From Casp-actino8 sp964563545 (GTDB lineage: Bacteria; Actinomycetota; Acidimicrobiia; Acidimicrobiales; Ilumatobacteraceae): a stretch of 64,000 bases of DNA. A program made the translations under genes and the position numbers. The stretch covers positions 124,001 to 188,000 of the forward strand of contig CAZLXB010000001.1 in the NCBI GenBank assembly GCA_964563545.1, given 5' to 3'. The notes beneath the pieces were generated by a model, which was not told where the DNA came from, made no database searches, and saw only the letters and a program-made list of their open reading frames with translations. Shown piece by piece: positions 22,882-31,453 of the stretch (its first letter is position 1; every line of letters begins with the position of its first letter).

Positions 22882-23970
22882 ATGGCCGTGAACTTCGAAC
22901 GATTTGAACGCGACGGTTTGTTAGGCAACCCTGACGATGCTCGTCGCGAACTGATCGAATGGCTCGACGAGCGTGGTCTCTCCCACGAACAGATCCGCGA
23001 CACGCTTCGCGATCCGGCCTTCGAGACTCTCCTCGAAGAGTGGGTGCGTCTCGGTCAACTCCAGGTGTCGATGCGCGAGGTGGCCTCCCAGATGGAGGTT
23101 CCCGTCGACGTGATCCGCGAGGTTCGGATCGCGTCCGGTCTGAGTCCGGTCGGCGACGACGACCCGGCTTACATGACCGAAGACTTACGGGCCTTCGAGA
23201 CACTCAAAGTCGGGGCCCAGATCTTCTCGTGGAACGAACTCGTCAACTTCGTACGTGTGGTCGGTTCGTCGATGGCCCGCACCGCCGATGCGGCCAACTC
23301 ACTGTTTCTCGAAGACCTCGAACGTCCGATGGTCGCATCGGGAGCGTCGGGTATCGAATTGTTCCGAAATCTTCTGAACGCCCAGAATCTCGCCAACGAA
23401 CTGACCAGCGTCCTCACGATGCTTCTTCGTCTGCATCTCAATCAGTCGATACAAAGGACCCGCCTCGCCTTCGGTGGTGCATTGCACGAGCACGCCATGG
23501 CTCCGTTGGCCGTGGGCTTCGTGGACCTCGTCGGCTTCACCTCGCGTTCGACCACCATGAACGCCGACGAGCTCACCGAACTCGTCTCGAAGTTCGAAGC
23601 CCTCGCCTCCGACACCGTCACGACTCACGGCGGACGACTCGTGAAACTGATCGGTGACGAGTTGATGTTCGTCGCCGTCTCTCCCGACGAAGGCTGTGTG
23701 ATCGGAGAGGCACTACTCCGTGAATTCGTCAAGGACCCCGCCCTGACACCACGCGGCGGAATCGCCTACGGCCCCGTACTCGCTCGTTCGGGCGACTATT
23801 TCGGCTCGACGGTGAACCTCGCCGCGCGTCTCGTCGACCAAGCGGTTCCGGGCGAGATCCTCGTCACCTCGGACATCACCGCATCGTCGGAGCGGCGTCT
23901 CGACCCGGCCGGTCGTCGAATGTTGAAAGGTTTCCCCGATCCGATCACGGTGTGGAGCCTCACGATCTAG
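22882..23970 (+). CDS. Class III adenylate/guanylate cyclase (362 aa)
   Basis: The C-terminal catalytic domain (~200-362) has metal-binding Asp in GFVDLVGFTS, the second Asp in KLIGDELMFV with the preceding Lys, and the transition-state Asn/Arg in STVNLAARL. So the key residues of an active cyclase are present, and the Lys suggests ATP as substrate. The N-terminal ~195 residues are a soluble helical region, as in mycobacterial Rv2212-like enzymes (pH- or signal-sensing there). It could provide cAMP for the CRP at 6124 and the cyclic-nucleotide domain protein at 30181. The DoxX gene follows after 12 bases. Confidence 0.9.
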   Translation: MAVNFERFERDGLLGNPDDARRELIEWLDERGLSHEQIRDTLRDPAFETLLEEWVRLGQLQVSMREVASQMEVPVDVIREVRIASGLSPVGDDDPAYMTEDLRAFETLKVGAQIFSWNELVNFVRVVGSSMARTADAANSLFLEDLERPMVASGASGIELFRNLLNAQNLANELTSVLTMLLRLHLNQSIQRTRLAFGGALHEHAMAPLAVGFVDLVGFTSRSTTMNADELTELVSKFEALASDTVTTHGGRLVKLIGDELMFVAVSPDEGCVIGEALLREFVKDPALTPRGGIAYGPVLARSGDYFGSTVNLAARLVDQAVPGEILVTSDITASSERRLDPAGRRMLKGFPDPITVWSLTI

Positions 23971-23982
23971 AAGACTGCGACG

Positions 23983-24387
23983 ATGGATCGCTGGGACAAA
24001 GTGGCAGTGGTGATGGGATCGTTCATCACCCTCGCCGGAGTCATGCATTTCGTGAATCCTGATTTCTTCAACGACATCGTCCCGCCGTGGCTTCCACCCT
24101 CGGAGTCCTTCTGGACCTACGCGAGTGGTGTGGTCGAATTGATCGTGGGACCAATGTTGCTCCTGAAACGGTTCCGCCGTTCAGGAGCCATCGCCGCCAT
24201 CGGGCTCTTCATCGGCGTCTACCCGGCCAACATCTACATGACCTGGGACTGGCGCGACCGTCCGTTCTCCGAGCAGATCGTGGCGTACGGCCGGCTACCC
24301 CTTCAGTTCGTCATGATCTGGGCGGCTTGGCGTATCGCTACCGCCACGCGAACACCGGCTGTTCCAAGTGATCGACCCGCTCGTTGA
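23983..24387 (+). CDS. DoxX-family membrane protein (134 aa)
   Basis: Four membrane segments in DoxX order: VMGSFITLAGVMHFVNPDFF (with the family H-F-x-x-P), YASGVVELIVGPML, the GAIAAIGLFIGVYPANIYMT segment and LPLQFVMIWAAWRI. DoxX proteins are linked to redox homeostasis at the membrane, without a settled biochemical role. It lies 12 bases after the cyclase gene and is probably in one operon with it. The 3' end overlaps the Nudix gene on the other strand by 50 bases. Confidence 0.82.
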   Translation: MDRWDKVAVVMGSFITLAGVMHFVNPDFFNDIVPPWLPPSESFWTYASGVVELIVGPMLLLKRFRRSGAIAAIGLFIGVYPANIYMTWDWRDRPFSEQIVAYGRLPLQFVMIWAAWRIATATRTPAVPSDRPAR

Positions 24388-25057
24388 TCCGACCCTCGAT
24401 CGCCACCCGACGAAGCTGCAGAAGAACCGCCCCGGTTGGCGCGTGAATCAGATCCCCGCTGAGTGGTAGTTGTACGACTGGCCGGTCGCTCTCCGGAATC
24501 GTCACGAACCTCGGTGAATCGTCGCGGCACAACTCGTGCAAACCGATTCGGTAGGCATGGGCGACTTCTGTCGGATCAGGTGCGATGACGGCATGCTCTC
24601 CCGCCCAGAGAACCACCGGTGTCATCACGAAACCCGAACGAGTCGGATAATCGTCGAGCAGACCGAGAACGTGCGACGCCTCCAGGCGTAAGCCGAGTTC
24701 TTCGTCAAGTTCCCGGAGGGCCGCTTCGACCGGCGATTCTCCTTCGTCGAGTCGACCACCCGGCAACGCCCATTGGCCCGCGTGACGGTTCATACGGGCC
24801 GCGCGTCGACACAGGAGAAATGCCGCACCACCCGACACTCCCCGCATCCGACCGTCGAGCCCGGCGACATCTCCCGGCACATTGCGCAACGGTTCATCGC
24901 CGACCGGGAAGGGATCGTCGTGGTCGTCAGGAACGCTGTCGACCAGAACGATGGCCACCGCAGCATGTCGTCGACCATCGAGAGGGTGCGTGCGAACTTC
25001 ATGATTCCGAAGATTCGTCGTGATTCGAGCGCGGAGTCGATCGTCGTACGCGAACAT
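24338..25057 (-). CDS. Nudix hydrolase (239 aa), CoA-pyrophosphatase-like
   Basis: The Nudix box GRLDEGESPVEAALRELDEELGL (split: GRLDEGESPVEAA then LRELDEELGL) fits GX5EX7REUXEEXGU with all metal ligands. Upstream ALPGG and downstream PVVLW resemble CoA-diphosphatase (NudL/NUDT7) types, so CoA or acyl-CoA is a candidate substrate (inference). Residues ~35-85 contain an Asp-rich insertion. The ATG at 25057 overlaps the kynureninase stop by one base (TGATG), so the two are co-translated. Confidence 0.85.
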   Translation of the reverse strand: MFAYDDRLRARITTNLRNHEVRTHPLDGRRHAAVAIVLVDSVPDDHDDPFPVGDEPLRNVPGDVAGLDGRMRGVSGGAAFLLCRRAARMNRHAGQWALPGGRLDEGESPVEAALRELDEELGLRLEASHVLGLLDDYPTRSGFVMTPVVLWAGEHAVIAPDPTEVAHAYRIGLHELCRDDSPRFVTIPESDRPVVQLPLSGDLIHAPTGAVLLQLRRVAIEGRINERVDHLEQPVFAWR

Positions 25058-26217
25058 CAACGACTCTGAGCCAGACGATGCAGAGTCTCCAAACCGTCCC
25101 ACACATCGGTGAACCTCGTGGTGAGGGGGCTCAGACCCAGACGAAGGATGTCGGGAGGTCGTGAATCGGCGATCACCTTGTTGGCGGCCAATTCTCCCAA
25201 CAGAGCTTGGGCGTCCGGATGGTGAACGGCCAAGTGGTGTCCTCGTCGACGCGGATCACGCGGAGTCGAGGTCGCCAATCCGAAGTGGTCGCACACCTCC
25301 ATGCCAAACGCCATCAACGCCCGGCCCTTGGCGTCGATCGCCTTCATTCCGGCGCGCGCCGACAATGAGATCCCCTCGTCGGCAGCCACGAGGCTCAGGA
25401 TGTGCGGCGTCCCGAGCAGGACTCGACGTATGTCGTCATACGGTTCGAAGGGACGTTCCATCGCGAACTGGTCCTTCTGGGCGAACCAACCGTGGATCGG
25501 CTGTCGGGCGACGCGCTGTAAGGGCTCGGCGATGAAGGTGAATGCCGGTGAACCTGGACCGCCGTTCAGATACTTGTACGTGCAACCCACCGCCAGTTCG
25601 ACGCCCAATGCGTGAACATCGAATTGGATGGCACCGGCGGTGTGCGAAAGATCCCAGATCACCATGGCACCGGCACCTCGTGCCTCGGTGGTGAACGATC
25701 GAACATCAGCGATCTCAGCTGTCCGGTAATCGATCACGCTGCGTATCACTGCCACCACGTCACCGAGATCGGTGTCGGACGTGAGGCGCCGAACGGTGAG
25801 ACCGAGGTCGGAGGCGATTCCCTCGACCACGTAGCGGTCGGTCGGGAATTCGTCATCGGCGACCACGAGGACCCGCCGGTCGGGACGGAGGCCGATGGCG
25901 ATATGGACCGCTTGGTAGAGATTCAGCGTCGTCGAATCATGAACGACGACTTCGCCGGGTCGGCTTCCGATGATCGCCGCCATACCGTCGCCAACACGTC
26001 GCGGTAGATCGAGCCAATGCTCCCAACTACCGATGAGATCGGCCGCCCATTCTTTCTCCACGACTTCTCGTAGTCGCGAGACCGTCCGCTTGGGTGTCCG
26101 ACCGAGTGAGTTTCCGTCGAGATAGATGAGTGCGTCGTCAGGGATCAGGAACTCGTCGCGAAACGACGCCAAAGAGTCGTTCGCATCGAGCTCATTGGCG
26201 ACGGCGCGAGAGATCAC
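25057..26217 (-). CDS. kynU: Kynureninase
   Basis: PLP enzyme that cleaves L-kynurenine to anthranilate and alanine. The PLP lysine lies in GCTYKYLNGGPGSPAF; DEFPTDRYV, WDLSHTAGA and the C-terminal RLGLSPLTTRF are family signatures. I take the GTG at 26217 (386 aa), the only plausible in-frame start after the repeat region; CAGAAT six bases upstream is a near-consensus -10. No kynurenine formamidase or tryptophan dioxygenase is adjacent, so the enzyme may salvage alanine/anthranilate or serve NAD routes elsewhere in the genome. Confidence 0.9.
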   Translation of the reverse strand: MISRAVANELDANDSLASFRDEFLIPDDALIYLDGNSLGRTPKRTVSRLREVVEKEWAADLIGSWEHWLDLPRRVGDGMAAIIGSRPGEVVVHDSTTLNLYQAVHIAIGLRPDRRVLVVADDEFPTDRYVVEGIASDLGLTVRRLTSDTDLGDVVAVIRSVIDYRTAEIADVRSFTTEARGAGAMVIWDLSHTAGAIQFDVHALGVELAVGCTYKYLNGGPGSPAFTFIAEPLQRVARQPIHGWFAQKDQFAMERPFEPYDDIRRVLLGTPHILSLVAADEGISLSARAGMKAIDAKGRALMAFGMEVCDHFGLATSTPRDPRRRGHHLAVHHPDAQALLGELAANKVIADSRPPDILRLGLSPLTTRFTDVWDGLETLHRLAQSR

Positions 26218-26259
26218 GTCGTCATTCTGCTGGATCGACCTGGTTGATCCCCCATGATT

Positions 26260-26501
26260 GTGACGGGATCCGTCGCTCACGCTCCTCCCGATTCGAGAGA
26301 CCCGCGGGGAGCGCTTCACGCTGAGAGCGGGTGACGGGATCCGTCGCTCACGCTCCTCCCGATTCGAGAGACCCGCGGGGAGCGCNNNNNNNNNNNNNNN
26401 NNNNNNNNNNNNNNNNNNNNNNNNNNNNNNNNNNNNNNNNNNNNNNNNNNNNNNNNNNNNNNNNNNNNNNNNNNNNNNNNNNNNNTTCACGCTGAGAGCG
26501 G
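26260..26501. repeat. 71-bp tandem repeat next to tRNA-Gly, interrupted by the assembly gap
   Basis: Unit 1 is 26260-26330. Unit 2 begins at 26331 with identical sequence for 55 bases, where the N run starts; the 16 bases after the gap (26486-26501) are the last 16 of the unit, so 55+16=71. Each unit starts with GTGACGGGA, the reverse complement of the tRNA-Gly 3' region. The unit 1/2 junction repeats 15 bases of the tRNA end plus flank. Each unit also folds into a hairpin (26280-26290 with 26303-26313, 10 of 11 pairs). The copy number is unknown because the array was not assembled. Confidence 0.85.
26386..26485. other. Assembly gap (100 N)
   Basis: Exactly 100 undetermined bases, the usual placeholder for a gap of unknown size, lying inside the tandem repeat. 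Confidence 0.98.
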
Positions 26502-26567
26502 GTGACGGGAATCGAACCCGCGTATTCAGCTTGGGAAGCTGATGTTCTGCCATTGAACTACACCCGC
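26497..26567 (-). tRNA. tRNA-Gly (anticodon CCC)
   Basis: Minus-strand cloverleaf: acceptor GCGGGTG/CACCCGC, D-arm GTTCAATGGCAGAAC, anticodon arm TCAGC-TTCCCAA-GCTGA, T-arm CGGGTTCGATTCCCG, discriminator T. No encoded CCA. Its 3' end is the source of the adjacent 71-bp repeat. Confidence 0.96.
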
Positions 26568-26633
26568 CGGCAGGGGCGCAGGTTAGCGGGACTCCCCCGA
26601 GCCCGTCACCTGCCCCGGCTGGGGACCACGAAC

Positions 26634-26639
26634 TACGGT
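26634..26639 (+). promoter_or_regulatory. -10 element, leaderless promoter of dcd
   Basis: TACGGT, 7 bases before the ATG at 26647. Confidence 0.62.
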
Positions 26640-26646
26640 GTGACCC

Positions 26647-27216
26647 ATGATCTTGTCCGACCGGAGCATCCGTGAGGCCCTGGCCGCCGGCCGCATCGTC
26701 ATCGACCCGCTCGATGAATCGATGATCCAGCCCTCGTCCATAGATGTGCGAGTGTCGAATCTGTTCCGAGTCTTCCGTAATCATTCGGCCGGCATCATCG
26801 ATGTCAAACAAGACATGACCGGTCTCACCGAACTCATCGAGATTCCACAAGACGGTGTGTTCATGTTGCACCCCGGCGAGTTCGTCCTCGGCTCCACACT
26901 CGAGCGGGTCGCCGTGCCCAACGACCTCGTGGCCAGAATCGAAGGCAAGAGCAGCCTCGGTCGGCTCGGTCTGCTGATCCACTCCACCGCCGGTTTCATC
27001 GACGCCGGCTTCGATGGCCATGTCACTCTCGAATTGGCCAATGTCGCGAGTCTTCCCATCACGCTCTATCCCGGCATGAAGATCGGTCAGGTGAGCTTCA
27101 TGCAGATGACGACTCCCGCCGATCAGCCCTATGGCAAAGGTGCACGGGGTTCGAAGTACCTCGGCCAGCGCGGACCCACGCCGAGTCGCTACTTCGAGAA
27201 CTTCCACAACAGCTGA
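26647..27216 (+). CDS. dcd: dCTP deaminase (probably dUMP-forming)
   Basis: Deaminates dCTP in dTMP supply. MILSDRSIREALAAGRI, IQPSSIDVRV, the catalytic EGKSSLGRLGL loop and the C-terminal GARGSKYLGQRGPTPSR tail are all present. The Q-R-G-P-T-P-S-R lid and HSTAGFIDAGFDG resemble the bifunctional deaminase-dUTPase of mycobacteria, so direct formation of dUMP is likely (inference). At 189 aa it has the normal length. A leaderless promoter fixes the ATG. engB follows with its own promoter. Confidence 0.93.
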   Translation: MILSDRSIREALAAGRIVIDPLDESMIQPSSIDVRVSNLFRVFRNHSAGIIDVKQDMTGLTELIEIPQDGVFMLHPGEFVLGSTLERVAVPNDLVARIEGKSSLGRLGLLIHSTAGFIDAGFDGHVTLELANVASLPITLYPGMKIGQVSFMQMTTPADQPYGKGARGSKYLGQRGPTPSRYFENFHNS

Positions 27217-27221
27217 GTCCA

Positions 27222-27227
27222 TACACT
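27222..27227 (+). promoter_or_regulatory. -10 element, leaderless promoter of engB
   Basis: TACACT, 7 bases before the GTG at 27235. Confidence 0.6.
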
Positions 27228-27234
27228 CCACGGA

Positions 27235-27819
27235 GTGTCCAACCCGCTGCCGATCACATTCGTCCGTTCGGCCACCGCGGTCCAGGACCTTCCCGACTCC
27301 CCCGCTGAGGTCGCCTTCGTCGGACGATCGAACGTCGGAAAGTCGTCGTTGATCAATGCGCTCGCCAACCGACGACAGTTGGCACGGGTCTCGAACACCC
27401 CTGGTCGAACCCAACTCATCAATGTCTTCACGGTGCCCGGAGGTGGCACGCTCGTGGACCTACCGGGATACGGCTATGCCGCGGTTCCCGGACGAATCAA
27501 ACAGGGTTGGCAGAAGATGATCGAGGGATACCTCCTCGAACGAGAGAGCCTCGTCATGGTCTTCGTTCTGGTCGACGGTGAAATCGGACCGACCAAACTC
27601 GATGTCCAGATGCTCGCATGGCTGCGGGAGAACGGTATTCCCCACACGGTCGTGGCGACCAAGGGCGACAAAGTCAAGTCGTCCAAACGACCCACACGTA
27701 AACGCGAACTAGCCGAAGCGTGCGATCTGGAGCCCGGAGATGTGGTCTGGATCAGCACTCACAACGGTGCCAACATCGACATGCTCCGCTCACTCGTGAC
27801 GGGCCACCTGGCCCACTAG
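27235..27819 (+). CDS. engB: Ribosome-biogenesis GTPase EngB/YsxC/YihA
   Basis: A small GTPase for large-subunit assembly. G1 GRSNVGKSSL (~31-40), G2 TPGRTQ, G3 DLPGYGYA and G4 TKGDKV are clear; the G5 region is WISTHNG, slightly unusual. The 194-aa length is normal. The GTG start is supported by the leaderless promoter at 27222. It ends 4 bases before the convergent Fe-S reductase gene. Confidence 0.93.
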   Translation: MSNPLPITFVRSATAVQDLPDSPAEVAFVGRSNVGKSSLINALANRRQLARVSNTPGRTQLINVFTVPGGGTLVDLPGYGYAAVPGRIKQGWQKMIEGYLLERESLVMVFVLVDGEIGPTKLDVQMLAWLRENGIPHTVVATKGDKVKSSKRPTRKRELAEACDLEPGDVVWISTHNGANIDMLRSLVTGHLAH

Positions 27820-27823
27820 GGCG

Positions 27824-30118
27824 TCACTCGCCGGCGACGGGTGCAGCCGAGGAGTCACGCAAGGGTGCGCCCGGATTAGCCAGCGCACGCTCACCGTTCT
27901 CGATGGCCTCGAGCAAGTGAATCGCAATGTCGCCAACGCGCACTTGATCCTCATCGACTCCTGCACCCTTCACACCGTCGTCGAGCATGATGTAGCAGAA
28001 CGGACACGCAGTGGCGACCCGGGTCGCGCCGGTCGAAAGCGCCTCACGGGCGCGCTCGTCGTTCACCTTCGTGCCGATCGACTCTTCCATCCACATGCGC
28101 GCACCACCGGCACCACAGCACATGCCCTTGGTCCCGTTGCGGCTCATCTCCACCACTTCGATGCCCTTGATCGACGCAACGACCTTTCGCGGCGCGAGAT
28201 ACACGTCGTTATGGCGGCCCAAGTAGCAGGAGTCGTGATAGGTGATTCGCTCCTCGAGCGAAGCGTTGCTCACATCGAGGCGGCCGTCGTCGATGAGCTG
28301 TTCGAGCAACTGCGTGTGATGAATCACTTCGTATGTTCCACCGAGTTGCGGATACTCGTTGGCGAGCGTATTGAAGCAATGCGGGCACTGCGTGATGATC
28401 TTCTTCACGCCCATCCCGTTCAGCATCTCCACGTTCGGCATGGCGAGCATCTGGAACAAGTACTCGTTACCCGAACGACGAGCCGAGTCTCCCGTGCACA
28501 TTTCGCTCGGGCCGAGCACGGCCACGTCGATTCCGGCCCGGCGGAGCAACTTGGCCATCGACTGAGTGACCTTCTTGTTCTTGTCGTCGAAGGATCCGGC
28601 ACAACCGACCCAATAGAGATATTCGTGGTTGAACGCGTCGCCCGGATCCACCACCGACACATCAAGATCCTTGGCCCAATCGGCGCGCTCGGCCTGATTC
28701 ATTCCCCACGGGTTGCCCTGGTTCTCCATGGCGCGATATGCGTTGCCGAGTTCGGCCGGGAAGTTGCTTTCCATCAGCGAGAGGTAGCGACGCATGTCGA
28801 GGATCTTGTCGAGGATCTCGATGTTGACCGGACAGATCTCGTCACAGGCTTTGCACGACGTGCAGCTCCAGACTTCCTCGGCGCTGATGCGCTCGAAAAG
28901 CGAATTGGCGCCGATGGTGATCTCCGAATCGGTGCCGAGCGGAGGAGACACCCGACCTCCCGGCGCATGCGCCGCAGTGGCCGCCATGACCTCGCCGGTC
29001 TTGAGGACGATTTCTCGCGGATCGAGCGGCTTACCGGTTGCGTGCGCCGGACACACACTCGTGCACCGTCCACACATGGTGCAGGCATCGGTGTCGAGGA
29101 GTTGCTTCCATGTGAAGTCCTCCACCACCGACGCACCGAATGACTCGAGTGAGGTCTCGGTCAGATTCGGCATCGCCTTCATGGCGCCCTTGGGACGGTC
29201 GCGGTCCTTCAGGTACATGTTCAGAGGCGACGTGAAGATGTGGCGGAGCATCGTGATCGGCAGTAGCGCCAAGAACGCCACGAAGGTCAGCACGTGAGCG
29301 ATCCACCAGCCCTGGTGCCAGGTTCCGAGGCTGTCGAGCGACCAGCCGTCGACCAGTTGCGCGAGCGGATAACCGACGAACGACCACTTCTCGTGGTTCA
29401 TGTCGAGACCGGAAGCCGAGTTCTCGGCGATGCGGAACATCTCGGCACCAAAGCCCGTCAGTCCGATGGCGAGGAGAACCCCGAGAATCGCCGCGTGTTC
29501 GGGCTTGGTCTTGATCCGGATGCGATAGGGGCGCTGCACGTAGCGGCGCACAATCGCCCAGACCACGCCGAGGGTGAAGACGAGTCCGGCCAAGTCACCC
29601 ACGAGCACGTAGCCGCGGTACACATCGCCGTGCAGGAACTTCAGGCTCTCGGGCAATTGGTGGTCGACCTCGAGAACGGTCGTGACTCCGAGCAGAACGA
29701 GGAACCCGAAATAGATCATCGAGTGCATGAGTCCGGCAGCCGAATCGCGAAGCAGTGTGCGCATGTACACGCCGGCGCGGTAGTCGGCGAGACGGCGCTT
29801 CACGTTGCGAGGCGTCGTGCGGCGACGATCCGGAGCGCCCCGCTCCCAGTTTCGGACACGATCAGCGAAGCGGAACGATCCCCACAGGATCATGACCGGA
29901 ATCAAGGTGTAGAAGGCCAGCTTCAGCGGGCCGGGGATGCCCCCGAACACCTCGCGGTGAATCGGTGAGTCGTTGTGCCAACCGGTGATGAGCGGAACCA
30001 CACCCGACACCATCGTGAACACAGCCACGAACGTGCCGATGACGATCGACAACTGATAGGGCTTCAGGCGCCGGGGGCCCGAGGGGGCGTCGGCCGGAGT
30101 GTCAGTGTGCGTTGCCAT
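27824..30118 (-). CDS. Fused membrane Fe-S reductase (NarI-like + 4Fe-4S + CCG domains), 764 aa
   Basis: Residues ~20-310 hold about six membrane helices of the NarI/DsrM cytochrome b type; ~345-460 hold two cubane motifs, CTMCGRCTSVCP and CTSCKACDEICP; ~500-750 hold two CCG (HdrB/D-type) modules, with CPHCFNT, CYLGRH, CCGAGGARMWME and CPFCY. So membrane and catalytic parts of heterodisulfide-reductase/DsrMK-like complexes are fused into one chain, as in actinobacterial Rv0338c-like proteins. It probably moves electrons between menaquinol and a soluble partner; the partner is unknown. TAGCGT nine bases before the ATG may be its -10. Confidence 0.87.
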   Translation of the reverse strand: MATHTDTPADAPSGPRRLKPYQLSIVIGTFVAVFTMVSGVVPLITGWHNDSPIHREVFGGIPGPLKLAFYTLIPVMILWGSFRFADRVRNWERGAPDRRRTTPRNVKRRLADYRAGVYMRTLLRDSAAGLMHSMIYFGFLVLLGVTTVLEVDHQLPESLKFLHGDVYRGYVLVGDLAGLVFTLGVVWAIVRRYVQRPYRIRIKTKPEHAAILGVLLAIGLTGFGAEMFRIAENSASGLDMNHEKWSFVGYPLAQLVDGWSLDSLGTWHQGWWIAHVLTFVAFLALLPITMLRHIFTSPLNMYLKDRDRPKGAMKAMPNLTETSLESFGASVVEDFTWKQLLDTDACTMCGRCTSVCPAHATGKPLDPREIVLKTGEVMAATAAHAPGGRVSPPLGTDSEITIGANSLFERISAEEVWSCTSCKACDEICPVNIEILDKILDMRRYLSLMESNFPAELGNAYRAMENQGNPWGMNQAERADWAKDLDVSVVDPGDAFNHEYLYWVGCAGSFDDKNKKVTQSMAKLLRRAGIDVAVLGPSEMCTGDSARRSGNEYLFQMLAMPNVEMLNGMGVKKIITQCPHCFNTLANEYPQLGGTYEVIHHTQLLEQLIDDGRLDVSNASLEERITYHDSCYLGRHNDVYLAPRKVVASIKGIEVVEMSRNGTKGMCCGAGGARMWMEESIGTKVNDERAREALSTGATRVATACPFCYIMLDDGVKGAGVDEDQVRVGDIAIHLLEAIENGERALANPGAPLRDSSAAPVAGE

Positions 30119-30180
30119 GCAGGGAGAACGCTAGTGCAGGGCCCCGAGAGCAGGGCACTTCGAACAGGACCCGGCTGGAA

Positions 30181-30606
30181 TCAGCCGAAGTACTGGCGGT
30201 CGAGTTCGCGGATGCGGCCGGCGAGTGTGGCCAACATCTTGTGCGAAAGCGCCGGAATGGAGTCGAGTACCCCGAGGAACTGGCGCTGACTGATCACCAA
30301 CATGACGCAGTCGGTGTCGGCAATGACCGACGCGGTGCGCGGGCCGTGGTCGAGGAGCGACAATTCACCCACGACCGAGCCGGGTCCGAGGGTGGCGACC
30401 TTCTTGCCGTTACGACGAACGGTGGCCGATCCCTTCAGAATCACGAACGCTTCCCGACCGGTCTGTCCCTGATCGACCACCAGCGAACCGGCCTCCATGG
30501 TCACCTCGTCACCGGCCTTGGCGATCTTTTCGAGGTCCTTGTTGGAGCACGACGAGAAGAGCGAGACCCGGCGCAGGCTTTCCAGATACGACTTTTTGCT
30601 TGCCAT
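30181..30606 (-). CDS. Cyclic nucleotide-binding domain protein without DNA-binding domain (141 aa)
   Basis: A lone CNB beta-roll: VVDQGQTGREAFVILKGSATV, LGPGSVVGELSLLDHGPRTASVIAD (phosphate cassette GELSLLDHGPRTAS). A C-terminal helical tail (ALSHKMLATLAGRIRELDRQ) resembles the CRP dimer helix, but no helix-turn-helix follows. It may be a cAMP-responsive adaptor or buffer (inference). The ATG at 30606 is set by a leaderless -10, TATAGT at 7 bases. Confidence 0.85.
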   Translation of the reverse strand: MASKKSYLESLRRVSLFSSCSNKDLEKIAKAGDEVTMEAGSLVVDQGQTGREAFVILKGSATVRRNGKKVATLGPGSVVGELSLLDHGPRTASVIADTDCVMLVISQRQFLGVLDSIPALSHKMLATLAGRIRELDRQYFG

Positions 30607-30613
30607 GTGGATC

Positions 30614-30619
30614 ACTATA
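30614..30619 (-). promoter_or_regulatory. -10 element, leaderless promoter of the CNB-domain protein
   Basis: TATAGT on the minus strand, 7 bases before the ATG at 30606. Confidence 0.62.
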
Positions 30620-30697
30620 CGACGCTCGTGAACATGTGACGGACAGTGCGCTCGGACAGCCGTCACCGGCCTGAGCCGACGGGCACACCAGGTTGGA

Positions 30698-31444
30698 TCA
30701 GGCTCCGGCTTGTTTGGCCACGGCGGCGGCCGCCGCCGCGATGGCCGCCGAGTCGCCCAGGTACTCAGCCGAGCGAACCGCCATCTGGTCGTCGAACTCG
30801 TACCGACGGGGCGCACCAGTCGGGATGTTGAGTTCGGCGATCTCACCCTCGGAGATTCCTTCGAGATGCATGACGAGCGCCCGCAGTGAATTCCCGTGTG
30901 CCGTGACGAGAACATCGAGCCCGGAGCGAAGCTGGGGAACCACTTCGTCGTACCAATAAGGAAGCACTCGGGCGACGACATCTTTCAGACACTCGCTGGC
31001 GGGAAGTACCTCGGGGTCGAGCAACCGGTACCGACGATCGTTCACCGGATGTTCGGGGCTCGACACCTCCACCGGCGGCGGTGGTACGTCGAAACTCCGC
31101 CGCCACAACTTGGTCTGCTCGGCTCCGTGCTTCTCGGTCGTCGCCTTCTTGTCGAGGCCCTGCAACGCGCCGTAATGCCGTTCGTTGAGTCGCCATGAAC
31201 GACTGACAGGCAACCACACCTGACCCATCGCTTCGAGCGCAAGATGGCAGGTCACGACGGCACGCTCGAGGAGTGACGTGTGCGCGTGATCGAAATAGAT
31301 GCCAGCGGCAGCCATCGTGCGACCGGCGGCGGCGGCTTCAGTTCGACCTTTGTCCGACAACGGAACGTCGTGCCAACCAGTGAAGAGGTTCTGCTGATTC
31401 CACGTGCTCTCGCCGTGGCGCAGGATCACGAGCGTGCCGACCAT
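30698..31444 (-). CDS. gpmA: 2,3-bisphosphoglycerate-dependent phosphoglycerate mutase
   Basis: Interconverts 3- and 2-phosphoglycerate. The phospho-His motif LRHGESTWN is at residues ~8-16; LNERHYGALQG and TAHGNSLRAL are catalytic signatures; 248 aa is typical. A GGAGAACCC ribosome site sits between the asd stop and its ATG, nine bases apart, so lysC-asd-gpmA probably form a transcription unit. The C-terminus ends in an Ala-rich helix. Confidence 0.95.
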   Translation of the reverse strand: MVGTLVILRHGESTWNQQNLFTGWHDVPLSDKGRTEAAAAGRTMAAAGIYFDHAHTSLLERAVVTCHLALEAMGQVWLPVSRSWRLNERHYGALQGLDKKATTEKHGAEQTKLWRRSFDVPPPPVEVSSPEHPVNDRRYRLLDPEVLPASECLKDVVARVLPYWYDEVVPQLRSGLDVLVTAHGNSLRALVMHLEGISEGEIAELNIPTGAPRRYEFDDQMAVRSAEYLGDSAAIAAAAAAVAKQAGA

Positions 31445-31453
31445 CGGGTTCTC

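Noticed and set aside
26260..26501. Reading the tandem repeat as a CRISPR array or an integrated element
   Set aside because: Units are directly adjacent without spacers, and no cas, integrase or transposase gene is present.
26218..27414. A long open frame running through the assembly gap upstream of kynureninase
   Set aside because: It crosses N bases, the tRNA-Gly gene and is antisense to dcd; kynureninase similarity begins only after 26217.
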